DNA of 64,000 bases from Orbilia blumenaviensis (lineage: Eukaryota; Ascomycota; Orbiliomycetes; Orbiliales; Orbiliaceae): contig JAVHNS010000007.1 of NCBI GenBank assembly GCA_036872755.1, forward strand, positions 806,001 through 870,000, read 5' to 3'. Positions 24,463-36,768 of this stretch are shown piece by piece. A model generated the notes under the pieces. That model had not been told where the DNA came from, did no database searches, and saw nothing but the letters and a program-made list of their open reading frames with translations. Within the stretch, counting starts at the first letter, position 1; every line of letters starts with the position of its first letter. The position numbers and the translations under genes were made by a program.

Positions 24463-27400
24463 ATGGCAGACTTTCCTAGCACCGCAGCTCTGCTCGAAAA
24501 TCTGCAGGATGATTCCAAGGGACTGGATATTCTCGCTTATCTCCTTGAATTGCAAGTGGAAAATAAGGTATATCAAACATGCAACATCTGCAACGCGCGT
24601 CGAAAGCTAATCTGGATTTCAATAAACCAGCCCGAGACTGGTGTCAATAATCCTCAAATAGACAACTTGGCAAACCGGCTTTATAGTCGGACATTCTATC
24701 CGAAGGATCAAGTTCAAGATCTAAGACAAAGACTATCCGACACGGTTACGCTTTTGCAGCGCCACGAGAAACTTCGACTCCGGGGATGTATCTTGTCGAG
24801 GCTAATCCCGGAAACACTGATTTTGATCAGGCTCTCTCTTTTGAATTGCAAGGACGAATATGGGCCAGCGCTAGCGACTATATATGCGTCGGCACCCAAT
24901 TACTCTGCATTATGGGAGGATGCAAGCGGCTCTAGCGACCAGAATAATATCGCCCCGCTTGATGTCGATGTTGAAACTCAGAATACAGAATCGCAGGTTG
25001 AAACCCGACTCAATGCATTTCTCGTCGAGGGACGAGCATCCATCTTTCAGGCTACGAAAGACCGACTTCTCTTCCTCGAGGATATATTATCGGAGCCAAA
25101 TGACAATCTCGCACTTCTTCTTGAGGGTCAAAAAACACTTACCACTCTCTTGACCAGGATGTGCGTGTCTGCTACATACGTCTACGACCAGAGCATAATT
25201 TTACTTTCGGTACGATTATTGCGCAGGATTAACTCAATTCATAACTACTTTCTCAGTAAGCCTGTGTTGGAGAATCAGCTGCCACTTGATGCAGAGATAT
25301 TCAAACACCTTGAGGTTCTCCTACGCTCGGGCCATAAAATCCAAGTCAATGCCGGATATCATCTCTGGGTTGGACTTCTTGATAGTCATAATGAACGCTT
25401 CGACCTAAACTCTATAATTCAGAGTGAGAGCTACTGGGACTATATCTTGAATGGACTGGATGAAACATCTGGAGAGATCAAGAAGATATGTCTTCACATT
25501 TTATGGTCAACTTTGCAGCAATTACCTGGCAATTTGAATCTACGGTAACCATAAACTGTCATAAAGAACTATTCTCTGAAGGTCACTTACTGATATCATA
25601 TAACAGGAATTTCAAATGGGATTTCAAGAATAGAACTTCTCAGTTGGAATTCTGGAAAACCTACATAACATTTACAGAGATGCTTGCTTTAGACAATTCA
25701 GTCAACCAACTTCGTCTAGCATCGTCTGAACTCGAGAAACTGATCCGGCAGGCTAATTCCATGGGAATTCCCAATATATGGATTCTTATCCTCCTATCGC
25801 AAGGCTTCCAAAATTCGAGCACCGGAGATATGTCTCTTCGACTATCGGAGTTTGTTTTAACACTGGATTCTGACGCCTTGTGGTGGACAAAATCCGAATA
25901 TGCGGCAACTGATAGATCCCCCTTAGATTTCTTTCGAAGTATGTATGCAAAACTTGCAGACCGCATTTATCCATGATTATTCTTAACAGTTTGGACAGAA
26001 ACACTGTTCCCACAGGTTTTTAAGACGCCAAATTTCAACGTTAGTGTTTTGACGCAGAATGTTTGTCAACATGGAAATGCCATAACGTCGTTCGTTAAAA
26101 AGATCCTAGCGCTTTGTCACAGTAATGTATGAGCCACCGTTATAAATGATTGCTACTTGCTACCACAAGAAAGGCTAATTATAATATCTAATTTAGGACA
26201 CGGACTTCCAAAATCTTGTGGGAACCCTGCTTGAAACGGTCCTCGACCAGTTCGGTCAAGCAAATGCAGGGCAATTCTACGCTCTAAAAGGCGTTTTTGA
26301 CGCTGTGAAGAGTCGAGAAGGCCGTCTTTCTCTTCGACATGGCGCTCTGCTCGTCAGGATAGCGAATGTACCGCTCGAGTAAGCAAACCCAAATCGTCTA
26401 TCTTTGTGGCTATCCATATACTAATTGGGATAGCAATACCCTTCGCGGTGATATGAAATCGTTGGTTTGTTTGCTGCTATGTCTGAAACTGGGCTTAGAA
26501 TCAGAGTCGATGTCCAATTACGATAAACTGAGGTATGCTATAATGTATATTTTTTTCTCGGATACCTAGAGCATAGACTTACATTGTCGAACAGTTTTAT
26601 CTCTCAAATCCTGCGGAACAACCCCGCGCTTTTGAACAAATCGCAGACCAAGGAAATAGTCGAAGCTCTGAACGTAAGTAGCTTGCGATTGATAAATTTG
26701 ACGGGATATTCTACGCATCATAGATGGTTCTAATGGTATATAGCTGGATGTTACTCAACTTTCCGGGGTTATCGATCGTCTCTCCCTTAACACGACAGAT
26801 GGTATAGACGTTGGTCTGTATAGTTTGGTAGTGGCAATAGGCTTCAGATTACCGACACCCGTCTCTCTTATCAGAGTTCCCAAACATCAAGGGGGCGACT
26901 ATTTGAGGTAAGTTAACTCACATCTGTCTCTTGACTCCACATACATATTTGCTAAAATCTCCAATTATCAGAGATGGACCACTCATTAAGGAAATGCTTT
27001 TGCGGCTACTTCAGTATGGCAATGATGTTGTGGAAGGTATGTGAAAGCCTTTGCAAAGGTTTTCAAACTCGAAAGTTAACTTAAGTATCCACTACGTAGC
27101 CCTTCAAAGTCTTCCCGAGGTTCGACAGTCTGTCACCTATACATTCCAAGAAATCTTCGACAAGGGCACACACTCTTCACACCACCCCGATATAGCGCTT
27201 CTCATTCCCTTCCTGGACCCGAAAGAGCGAACAGGTATTCAGCAATCGGCCATGGCAGTTCTTCAGGATATTAGTGAAAACTGGATAGCAGGCTTTAGCG
27301 ATATTAACGATTTACTGAATACCTTGAGGTTCTATCTGCGACTCTGCATTAATTCCATGCGGAACCATGACTTTGGAGAGATACCGGCTAGTGTTATCAA

Positions 27401-30032
27401 TGCGACTGTGGCTAGAACTGCATCTTTCTGCGAGGATGTCTATGAAAAAGTTAAGAAAAAGAAGTAAGGATACAGATACCACACCCCCGTGATTATCTGG
27501 AGTGCTAACAAATGTAAATTATAAAGAGAGTTGCACGAGGTTCTCGGGTGTTTCCTGGAGTTGATCGAGATTATGGTCAAAACTCGGAATAAGGTATCAT
27601 GGCCTTGCCATTCAAAAGATATACACTCCCATCGATTTTTTACAGGCTGATGAGTTCGATAGATGCCGACTGATCTCGGCTACTATTTCCTAACTACGCT
27701 TCACACCAATGTGTTACCATATGTTGACGGCACTGGCTTCTCGGTTATTCTTGATTGCATAGAACATATCTTAGTTGCCTGTCCAGAAGCACTACAGATG
27801 GTGGACGACTTGAACGAACTCCTCCAGCAATGGGCCATAAAAGCGGATGAAGACAGACTAGGCCGAGAACAAAAGTCAAACCAGATCAAAGCTATAGCCA
27901 TAATTTTACACCCAGTAATCCTTGATGCATCGGTGGCTACAGGACCGACGTTGATAAAAGTATGCTCTCCGACTTTTTCATCAATTTCTGTTGTAATAAA
28001 AAACTAACATATCGCAATATTTCTAGATATGTAAAGACATCCAAAAGCATATGGCAAAAAGGCGTGGCCTAGCTCCTGCTCTTGCGAAGGCCTTGTGTCA
28101 TGCATTTGATGTTACTTCTTCAACATTCTGCAGAGAGCACGGGTTTACAGAAGTGCTACATGAATTTCTAGTCCCTAGCGTCCCGAAGAAGGATGACAAT
28201 AACTTCGATGTTGAGGATGCACTGGCTGTTATGTTTGATGACATAACAGGTGCTCCAGGGTAAGCTCGAGGCTCGACCCCGTAATACCATCGGGCTTAAT
28301 ATCATAGGGGACTATATGCTAACTTTGAATAGATCATATGAAAAATATCACGGCGAAAAGGAAAAAATCGCCCAAGCCAGAATCTTTGACGTACTTGCTC
28401 GATTCGACTATGACGATGCAATCGAGGAACTATGGGCCAAAACACTCCTGGATGAGATATTTGAGCCATGGACTGGAATCGATCCTAAGGATCCGATGTC
28501 CCTAAAGATCGTACAGAAGTGGAAGAAGGTTGGTCTATAATATATAGTTTTTTGACAAAGTGAAGGAGGTGAACTCGAAGCTAATGATGCCGTGCTTTTT
28601 CTAGACCCAACAGCTTCAGGCGGTTCTGCTGCTCGAACGTTTTATAACTGACGACGATGCTGACGACCATCTTGAGGCTATATTTGTAGCATTATCAAGA
28701 GAGGCCAATCCCAGGTATAAATTCCTTTTGGAATGGATGGCGTTCCGATGTATCCTCAGATTCCCAAATTTGAGAGGTGTGGTGTGGGAGTAAGTCCCCC
28801 TTTCACCCTGTTAGAACCCAGAATCCGAGAAGATGCTAAATGGATATTATAGACGTTTTGAAACCACAGAAGACGATATTCCAAGCTACAAAGTGTCTCT
28901 CCTCCGCCTCGCACACTTAATAAGTGTTCATATCCAAGACTCTGAACAGGAACAATTCTTTACAGAACTAGTAACCCGTGCCCTCCCCTGTGCGACCTCA
29001 AACAAAGTCACAATCCGCCATGAAGGTGCAGAATTAATACCAAAACTTTACGAAGAAGCCACAAAACTGGGATATACTGCTCTCGTCGAGAATCCGATGT
29101 TCAAAAGCATATATGATTACATCATGGATACACCATATCGGAAAGTTATGATTCCGTCGCCTACAGACTCATTTGATCCAGTCCAGGACTTTTCACTTGT
29201 TGGTGTACTTGCGGGCAGTTATATAAACTGTGACGGAGGCGGAGATGTTATTCCTTTCTTTTTCTCTGAAGATTTTGAATCCTTTGGCGCCGACACGAAA
29301 ACGCATTACCTACCGATTGGGACCAATCCTCCCACTTTCCCCGAACCCGCTACTTCAGTTAATCCAAAGAATGCGAGTGATGAACCTCAGTCTTCAGTAA
29401 CCGGTCCAATTCAGACCAAAGGCGGTGACTGGGATATCAAAAGCCTCCTATCTCGCCAAGATGCATTTCAATCCCGCCACTCCACCCGACGACAAGCTCA
29501 CACCATTGACGTCGTCGCAAGTCTTGTAGACAATCATTACAACCTCGGTGGCATATGTCGTGTCTGTGAGCTATCTGGCGTTCAAAAGATGTATATGGGT
29601 AACAAGGCTACTGCGTTAAAGGCAAAGGAGTTTACATCTGTCTCGGTATCTTCAGAACATTGGTTACCAATTGAAGAGGTAAAAAAGCAGGAGGTAAGAG
29701 ATTTGCTTGCAAGACGTAGGCAGGATGGGTATACCATCGTGGGGATTGAACAGACGGACCGGAGTATCATACTCGGGACAAAGGATTTTGTCTTCCCATT
29801 GAAGACCGTGCTAGTCATTGGCGCTGAGAAGACGGGGATTCCACCCGAGTTGCTGGCGGAGATGGATATTTGTGTGGAGGTCAAACAGGTGAGCTTTCTA
29901 TGGTTTCTGTTTTGTAAGTCTAAACCATGCTAATATATGTACGAATAGTTTGGCGAAACGAGGTCTATGAATGTCCAGACAGCGACTGCAGTCGTGTTAT
30001 ACGAATATGCTCGACAGAATGGCGGTATTTAG
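24463..30032 (+). CDS. TRM3: TRM3/TARBP1-type tRNA (Gm18) 2'-O-methyltransferase
   Basis: Large SpoU/TrmD-superfamily enzyme predicted to methylate the 2'-OH of G18 in tRNA using S-adenosylmethionine. About 16-17 exons were assembled, among them 24463-25544, 25607-25938, 25990-26126, 26197-26378, 27100-27463, 27663-27959, 28853-29888 and 29949-30032. This gives about 1512 residues, or 1533 if the stop-free candidate intron 24568-24630 is retained; yeast Trm3 has about 1436. Most of the protein is a helical-repeat region without clear motifs. The C-terminal 150 residues carry the knotted SPOUT domain: motif 1 NLGGICRVCELSGVQKMYMG, motif 2 VLVIGAEKTGIPPELL, motif 3 RSMNVQTATAVVLYEYARQ. The last exon supplies motif 3. 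An AATAAA lies 56 nt after the stop (30088-30093). It is convergent with the DeSI gene. Confidence 0.93.
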
Positions 30033-30087
30033 CTCCCGTGCTGCGGGCAAATGATAGATTCTATATGTGCCTAAGTATTAAATGATA

Positions 30088-30093
30088 AATAAA
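30088..30093 (+). terminator. Candidate polyadenylation signal of TRM3
   Basis: AATAAA hexamer 56 nt downstream of the TRM3 stop, in the short spacer before the convergent DeSI gene. Fungal poly(A) signals are loose, so this is a position-based inference. Confidence 0.45.
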
Positions 30094-30230
30094 ACGATTC
30101 CAAAAACCCACGGAGTTAATGCCTAGTAAAAAACAAATACTCATCCATGCTACGAAGCCGACAGCAACTATCGGAAACCTTGGGAGGCTAGTTTACGAGA
30201 CTAGCCTCCAACACTCAAGGGACCCAACAT

Positions 30231-32263
30231 TTATGGTTTTCGTAGCCCCTTCGTCAGCAGTTCTTCTCCAATCTCCAGACATAGCCTTGCTCCATCATCC
30301 CCCAATAGTTTCTTGTCCGATTTCTTTCCTTTGTCCCCTATAATTCTCGCCGCTTCCAAAACCCCCGCTAGTTCCAAAACTTCACCATCAATCCTCGCCC
30401 CATAGACAATCAGACCCAGACTCAACAGAAGGCCTCTTAAGGCTTCTGTACTCTCCTTTTCCCGATCTATTGACTCTACAATAGCTGCCAATAGTTGTAT
30501 TTGATCATCTTCGGACAACGCATCCTCCTTATCTACCACAACAGAGGCAGATTCTGTTCTATACTTTTGGTTGTATGATGCGAGGTTGAATATCAATCCC
30601 GCTGCGGCAACTCTCAGCTGTGGATGGGATTCATCCAACAGACAACCGGTCACCAACCCAAGGATTAAAGTGGCCAGCGGTGCCCTTGCAAGTGACGGCG
30701 GGAAAAGCTTTGTCGTAAAGAGATTACAAATGGCATGAAGTGTCACCAATTTTACTTGGTAAATCCCCTTTGCAGATAATGCTGTGTTCAAAAGTGCCTC
30801 GATTGTTACATGCTTTGCCTCCTCGGCGTAGAAAGCAGATACTCTTGGGTCTGTCAACGATAATCTGAAAATATCAATGACAGGGAAGAGTGTTTCGGGT
30901 GGTAATTCCTGGAAACTTGACTGCAGGAACTGGGACCATTTCTGCAAATCCGGAACCCTGGCTTCGATGGCTCCCTGCTTCTGCTTTGTAGTGATAAAAT
31001 CTTTCATGGCTATAATATTCTCGTCCGTACCTACTTTCCCAAGCTTAACCAGCACTTTATCAATCGGCAACTGACGCGTATACTTAACAGGCGTCTGCAT
31101 GGCCGCAGATGAAAATACCGGTAACCTCAAGCTCTCGTGTGGGTGAGCTGGATAAGTAGCACTCATCAGCATAGTAACGTTAGCTCTTAACGTCCCTGGA
31201 TGTGCACCACTCCACTCCTCGAACTTTTCGCCACGAATGAAGCTCATGAATGTGGGTGTGGCCTGAATCTGGTACTTTGAGCCGATATCATAGGATTTAG
31301 ATACGTCAACCTTGACAAATACGATTTTGCCGGCAGATTCTTCGGCCATCTGCTCGAAATGAGGGTAAACGACTCGACAAGGTGGGCAAGTGGCGCTGGT
31401 AAAGAAAACAATTGCTGCCTTGGAGGATGCTGAAGACATAATGCGATCAAAATCGGGCAAGGTCGACGCTACACGAACACCGGCGTATGGCTGGGAGGCG
31501 CTGCTCGATACCAGAGTCGGAGGGTCGGTGGAACGAAGAGGTGGTTCATTGATAGATGGTGCCTGCGTTATCGGGTTCATTACCCCCTCAAGCTGCGCTC
31601 TAATCTGTTGGCCGAATGGGGTGGAAAGGACATCGGCGGGAAGTGAAGTTATATGCGGCGGGATTCCACGACCGACAAGAAATTTGGCGAAATCATCGGT
31701 GAAATTATTACAGTTATGCATGAATAAATCATACGTCTAGTTTACCTTATTAGCAAGGTGTTTTCCTGGGGAGTCGACAATTTCAGAGCTTACTTCCTGC
31801 TTGTATATCTCCTTCATGGACTCAAGAAAGTCGGCAATGACATCGCTAGGTAGAGCTGTTTGTCCAAGTTTGATAATTTCCATTGGAGCTCCATGATGGG
31901 TTTGTCCGGGGTATGAACGTTGAATACCGGCTCCAAAATATATCTCTACGCCATCAATAACGATACTATAAATCGCAGTGTCAATATACATCACCAGCAT
32001 AATCTACCGTCCGGGTAATTTACCTGGTATGATAAACCGCATCGATCGGACGGCCCAACAGCATCGGTGAAAGCTAGCTTCCAATAAAAATCAGTCTTCG
32101 CGCTAGAGGATCGAGTTTTGATGAGGTATGCGTACCGATCGAGCAAGACCTGTTCGACGAGTTAATTAAGGAAGCACATATGATACTATAAGACGAGGAG
32201 AAGCATACCTTGGCTGAGGTCGTAAACGTACAGCTCTACGGGTCGTTCACCAGTGCTTCCCAT
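30231..32263 (-). CDS. DeSI/PPPDE peptidase-thioredoxin-PUL domain protein
   Basis: Three-domain protein of 598 residues from exons 32263-32209, 32149-32136 (a 14-nt micro-exon), 32073-32024, 31965-31794 and 31736-30231. Residues 8-125 form a PPPDE (DeSI-type deSUMOylating/deubiquitinating) papain-like fold. Its catalytic pair is visible as H38 in AVYHTS and C106 in MHNCNNFT, with the conserved FGAGIQRSYPGQTHHG between them. Residues about 190-290 are a thioredoxin domain with active-site CPPC at 214-217. Residues about 310-598 are an Armadillo-like PUL domain, which in Doa1/PLAA binds Cdc48/p97. The expected role is cleavage of SUMO or ubiquitin conjugates linked to Cdc48. The architecture is known in fungi; its substrates are not established here. 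All junctions are supported by conserved residues and phase. Confidence 0.93.
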
Positions 32264-32930
32264 ATTGAAATCGTCGGGCACTCTAGTACCTAAGCTGAAT
32301 TCCGGTTGTTGTATTTCGTAAGCCGTAGCTAGTAGCCTTGGACCTTTGAAGCAAAATCTGGGGTATCGCCGGTGCAATGGTAATCAGTGGAAGAGAAATG
32401 CCTCTAGAAAGCTGGTTACGTGGTCTATTTAAGAGGCTATTGCCTAAGCTTGCGTACGACGACTTTTGAAGGTGGCGCGCTTGCGACCTTGGAAGCTGGA
32501 GTGTTGGAGAGTTGGTGGATTGGTTCGATGAGCTTCAGTTGGCTTCCGCGCCGTTTGCCTTTCGGGTCAGCAAAGTCCCCGAAGTCCGCCCAGGGCCCGT
32601 GAAGAGCTTGTTTCATGCCTAGCTAAACACATTCCATTCACCCCAACTGGTTCCTGCCATACTTCAAAGTAGTGGGAGGAATTGATAGATTGCGTTCCGA
32701 GAGCATTGGAGACATGCATATTGTCTTGTGATAAATTATCTTTACGGGAGCAGAATATAAGAGTGAAGGCGAATGTATCTTCCGGAGACAGTGTAAAGTA
32801 CAACAAAAACAACGCCATTTATACGTGTGATCCCACTAGACAGCTTTACAAATTCTCTGAGGAAACAAAATGTTCCTGAGTTTTTGTAAACGAGGTAAAG
32901 GGTATGACTAGTACCTAAGAAGTAGCTAGT
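32264..32930. other. Intergenic spacer left of the secreted-protein island
   Basis: Contains the promoter of the DeSI gene on one side and the 3' end of the cysteine-repeat gene on the other. The short frames present have no recognisable domain. Confidence 0.6.
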
Positions 32931-33759
32931 CTATTGTGTTATAACAATAACAATCTTGCTTGAACTCCGAGTTTTGCCACCCAATCCTTCCTCTCTGTCG
33001 ATGCAGAGGCCGAATCTCTCGCCATCGAGAATATCGCAAAATCCTCCACAGAATCCGCAGTCCTCTGATGTCTTACAATCTATGAGAGTGGTATTAGTCT
33101 TAATAAATCCTTGTAAGGGTCGGAAAAGAGGGTCTTACCCGTGTAAAGATCTGTGCATCTCTTCGGCTTGTCAACACAAACCCCAGTTTCCTCGCCGTCC
33201 TCTATTTGACAGATACCATCGCAGTCCGCGCACTGGATGAAACTTTCACAGTCTACCGGAAGCAGTTAGTTGACTCTAAGCCGGTAGCTATATAGGTAAA
33301 TACGGGAAACCTTACATTGAGTATACTCAGAACAGGAGGGTGGTTTGGGGGCATCGACACATTTCCCGTACTCCTTCCCCTCTCGGATTTTGCATACACC
33401 ATTGCAATACCTGCAGCGGTCATCGTCCTCACAGACTGTTTAAAGATTAGCATCAATTGGAAATAATAAATATGAGTTATAGGAGTGAGGGGCTTTTGGG
33501 TGGGATAGGTTGTTCGAAACGTACACCACCGCTGATTAGAGCACGATCTTGGTTTGGTAAAATCGTCGATTCGGTTCTTAGCGCTTGGGCTTTTTGGTTT
33601 CTTCGATTTAGAAGTGGCCTCATGTGTTTGCGATATTTTGTTTATATTCCCGCGCTGCGGGGAGTTTGCATTCTGGATCTCGAGGGTGTCACTGGACCGG
33701 GACAGTGCGAGAGCTCCGACGAAAATTGAAGCACCAAGGACGACAGACAAAAGCTTCAT
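32931..33759 (-). CDS. Secreted cysteine-rich tandem-repeat protein (effector-like)
   Basis: Predicted small secreted protein of 205 residues. Exons are 33759-33525, 33435-33316, 33252-33139 and 33079-32931. The start gives a clear signal peptide (MKLLSVVLGASIFVGALA), followed by a Ser/Lys-rich linker to about residue 70. Three tandem units of about 40 residues follow, each with six cysteines in the pattern C-x6/7-C-x5-C-x2-C-x-G-x-C-x-I-x2-G-x4-G-x-C-[VI]-D. The units contain CRYCNGVC, CADCDGIC and CGFCGGFC, so the repeats hold 18 Cys. All three introns are phase 1 and fall at the same place in the unit, between its first and second Cys, so the two middle exons (120 and 114 nt) are symmetric cassettes. 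No named domain was recognised. Disulphide-rich extracellular or effector roles are inference only. The splice model is supported by repeat periodicity, not by homology to a known protein. Confidence 0.75.
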
Positions 33760-35632
33760 GGCGGAAAGTATTCAAATATTTAAGAGTTATATAAAACCAG
33801 TTACGTGAAAGTATGTCAATGACTAGTAGAAGTACTGCTTTGCAAACACTGACGGAATCTAAACTCTCGATGGCATCAGAAGCCAGAGGGCATATATATA
33901 CCGGTTCGAAGGTTGAATTACTTGTACAACATCAAGAAATGTGGAGGCGCTACTTTTTCAATGGGCTAGAACACCGATATTACTCGAACTAGTAAGTTTC
34001 AGCACTTGTAGGAGGTTGGAATGTAGATCGTCACACCGCATGCAGTGTTCCTCAACACCGAAATATACTAAACCCTGCCTTGCATTCGGTTCGTATCGAT
34101 CCCGCTTCGCCAATTCGCTCGGGAATTTAAGTTGAAGTACTCAGATCCCTGGCGTGTGAGAGGGCCCAATTGCCTACAGAAGATGGGTATGGAGGTGCAT
34201 GTTTCATTAAGCCCAGGGGCCAATTAATTCCATTGAATTTGCATAATAATTAAGAGGCTGGTCGAATCGTGAGCGTTGGAGAATTCCGGCTGTTCTCTTC
34301 CTCACTAATGTATGAATTATCCAGGATGCTAGTAGTATTACAAGCGCAAAGCGTTGCCTATGGCCTTTCCTTGACATCGTAGCTTCGTGTTACTCTATTT
34401 TCTCTGGTAATATTAATAATCAGGATCTATAGATGCTATAGCTTGCACAGGGGCACTAAGTACATGCAGTCTGGCTAGATGGCGTATATATACTTAATAG
34501 TAATGCATAATCAATTATTGTATCCTATTGGTGTTAACCCCCCCGTCTAAACCAAACGACCTAAATGCTAGGGTCTGACTACCTAGGTAGCTACAGAGGC
34601 TATCACGCGGGCTACTCATGAATTCAGTCGCGGTGTTGAATTTTAGATACGGGGCATACGCCTTAAGTACTCAAGCATCCATTATGTATTAGAAACGGCG
34701 AAACTTTAGAGTAACAAAGATAGAAAACCAAAGTTGCTTCCATCATTCAATCGATCGGGATCGATAATAAGCTTCTTTAAATATTTATCACTAAACGGTC
34801 AAAAGTTGTATTAGGTAATTTATATGTGGTGTTGTCGCAATATCAATTGCTCTGAATATCTTGAACAAGAAATCTAATCAGGAGCGCGCAAGTCGCGGAG
34901 TACGGATTACAACCAGTACTTACCGTTAATTGTAAACTTGGTGCTATTAGGGAAGCTGGTACGACGAAACAGCAGGCGGTAACGACGACACCGCATATAT
35001 ACCCCAGGAATCAGCAGCCAAGCACCTGCGCACCCGTGGCCGGGCGAGATCTGCAGACCCTTTGCATTGTAAGGTTGCATAGTAGCCATTACAGTTAACG
35101 AGACCATAAGGTGAAAAATATAAATAAGCTGCGGCCAAGGGACACATTCGCTAGAGGGTGTCGCCAAAACGCTATCTATTTGGCCTCGAGTAACCACATT
35201 CGGTCTGGTCCTGCTTAAGCCTGCCCAGAATCAACATGAATCCAACCACACTATCAACACAAACACTCAGAACCGATTCATGGAATAGGGATGCTTCTCT
35301 CGCCTGATATATGCCTAAGACAGCTTTTGGCATATGTCATACGCGCAAGGAACGCTTAAATGCTTAACGGGTCTCATATATCGCTATTTGTAAGGTAGAT
35401 ACTGACTCGGCCTATAGCTAGGGCCTTCATGGTAAGATGGGTATATATAGAGAGGGAGGCTTGGTTAAAAAGGTGGTAGTTGACACCTCCCACGGACCTT
35501 TCTCTCCTTTTCGGCCATTCTTTCTTAATCTTCGTGCTTCGACTATTTCCGACTGTAGGGTCGACGTCATTCGTTTATATTGGAAGATACACTCAATAAG
35601 ATATCCTACCTCACATTCATTTGCACGTTGAA
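33760..35632. other. Intergenic region inside the secreted-protein island
   Basis: 1.9 kb between divergent secreted-protein genes. It is rather AT-rich, with only short unsupported frames. No transposon or RNA gene was recognised. Confidence 0.6.
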
Positions 35633-36491
35633 ATGCAGCTCACAGCGGGAGTCCTTTCAGCCCTTCTTTTGGCTTCTAGGTCTGGCACCATAATCTAATC
35701 TTCCGAACCAACCACTTCCATGTACCTCTAGCTGCGATAGCTAACGTTTAGTGTATTTAAATACATGTAGTGCCATCCCTTCGGTCGTAGCCCAAAGGTG
35801 GGATAGGGAGAGAGAAAGGGAGAGGGGAAGGGGATGGGAGAGAACAACAACCATCTTCAGAACGAGGATCTTCTGGGAGACAACCACTGAGAAGACCACA
35901 TACCTAAGCACGACTACCATAACCAGCATCAGGCCGACAGTTATTGAAGAGAACAGAAGAACTACCATAACATCCACAACTACAAGAAAGCGTATCGCCA
36001 AAGCCGATGCCGCTGAAACTGTCACTGTCACGACGACTGTCTCTTCATGTGCAGCGACAACTGCCACTCTCGAGACTAAAGAACCGTCCCCAACCAGTGA
36101 GCAAAAGGAGGATCCTTATTCAACGTGTCCACCTGTAGCTACTGTCACGGCTGAGAGGAAATGCGACTCAAGCAAGCCTGAGTGCCCGCGGGAGCGTAGG
36201 TGTGTGGCAGGCCAACCCAGGATAATCTATGGCTGTAACTGCTCTACAGCCCCACCAAGGACCACCACAATTTCAACTCGGTGCCCAGAAGAATGCTGTG
36301 GAGGATACGGTTATCCAAGGTACGATAAATTAGAGATATGTACGGGTACTATGACGGCACCACCGAAAAGCGAAGAGACTTCATTGGATAGGCCACCAAA
36401 GCTCCCTCCAATCACAGTTAGCGACGACGAGCAGGAGCCCGAGGAGCCACAGGAGCCCGAAAAGCCTGAGACCGAAAAAGCAGAAGATTGA
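35633..36491 (+). CDS. Predicted secreted Thr/Cys-rich protein
   Basis: Hypothetical 255-residue protein from exons 35633-35679 and 35771-36491. The first exon supplies MQLTAGVLSALLLAS and the second continues SAIPSVVAQ. Together they form a typical signal peptide, which an unspliced start inside exon 2 would lack. The intron has a CTAAC branch-like site about 30 nt before its acceptor. The mature part begins with a charged Arg/Glu run, then a Thr-rich stretch (many TTT and TTTT runs, likely O-glycosylated). It continues with a Cys-containing segment (about residues 140-210, including PEECCGGYGYP) and ends in an acidic Pro/Glu tail. No named domain recognised; a cell-wall or extracellular role is inferred. 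No GPI-anchor signal is evident at the C-terminus. Confidence 0.6.
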
Positions 36492-36768
36492 TTTTGAAGA
36501 CAATTTTCGACGCTTTTGGTTGCAACTGAGCCTTATTTTTACTATGTTGTAAATTAAGGGAGTCGATCAGAACATATGCATGAGTATGGGCACGGGCATG
36601 CCAAACCTTTATAAATATATATATATAAATGTATCCAAAACCTAGGATTATAAGTTACAAGCAGTCATATGGTACTAGCATACCAAGCGTGTAGGCGAAT
36701 TACTCTATATTGGACCTGTCGACTTCATCGGTAGTTATCGAGTGTGTTTAATATAAAGTTCGCATTGC

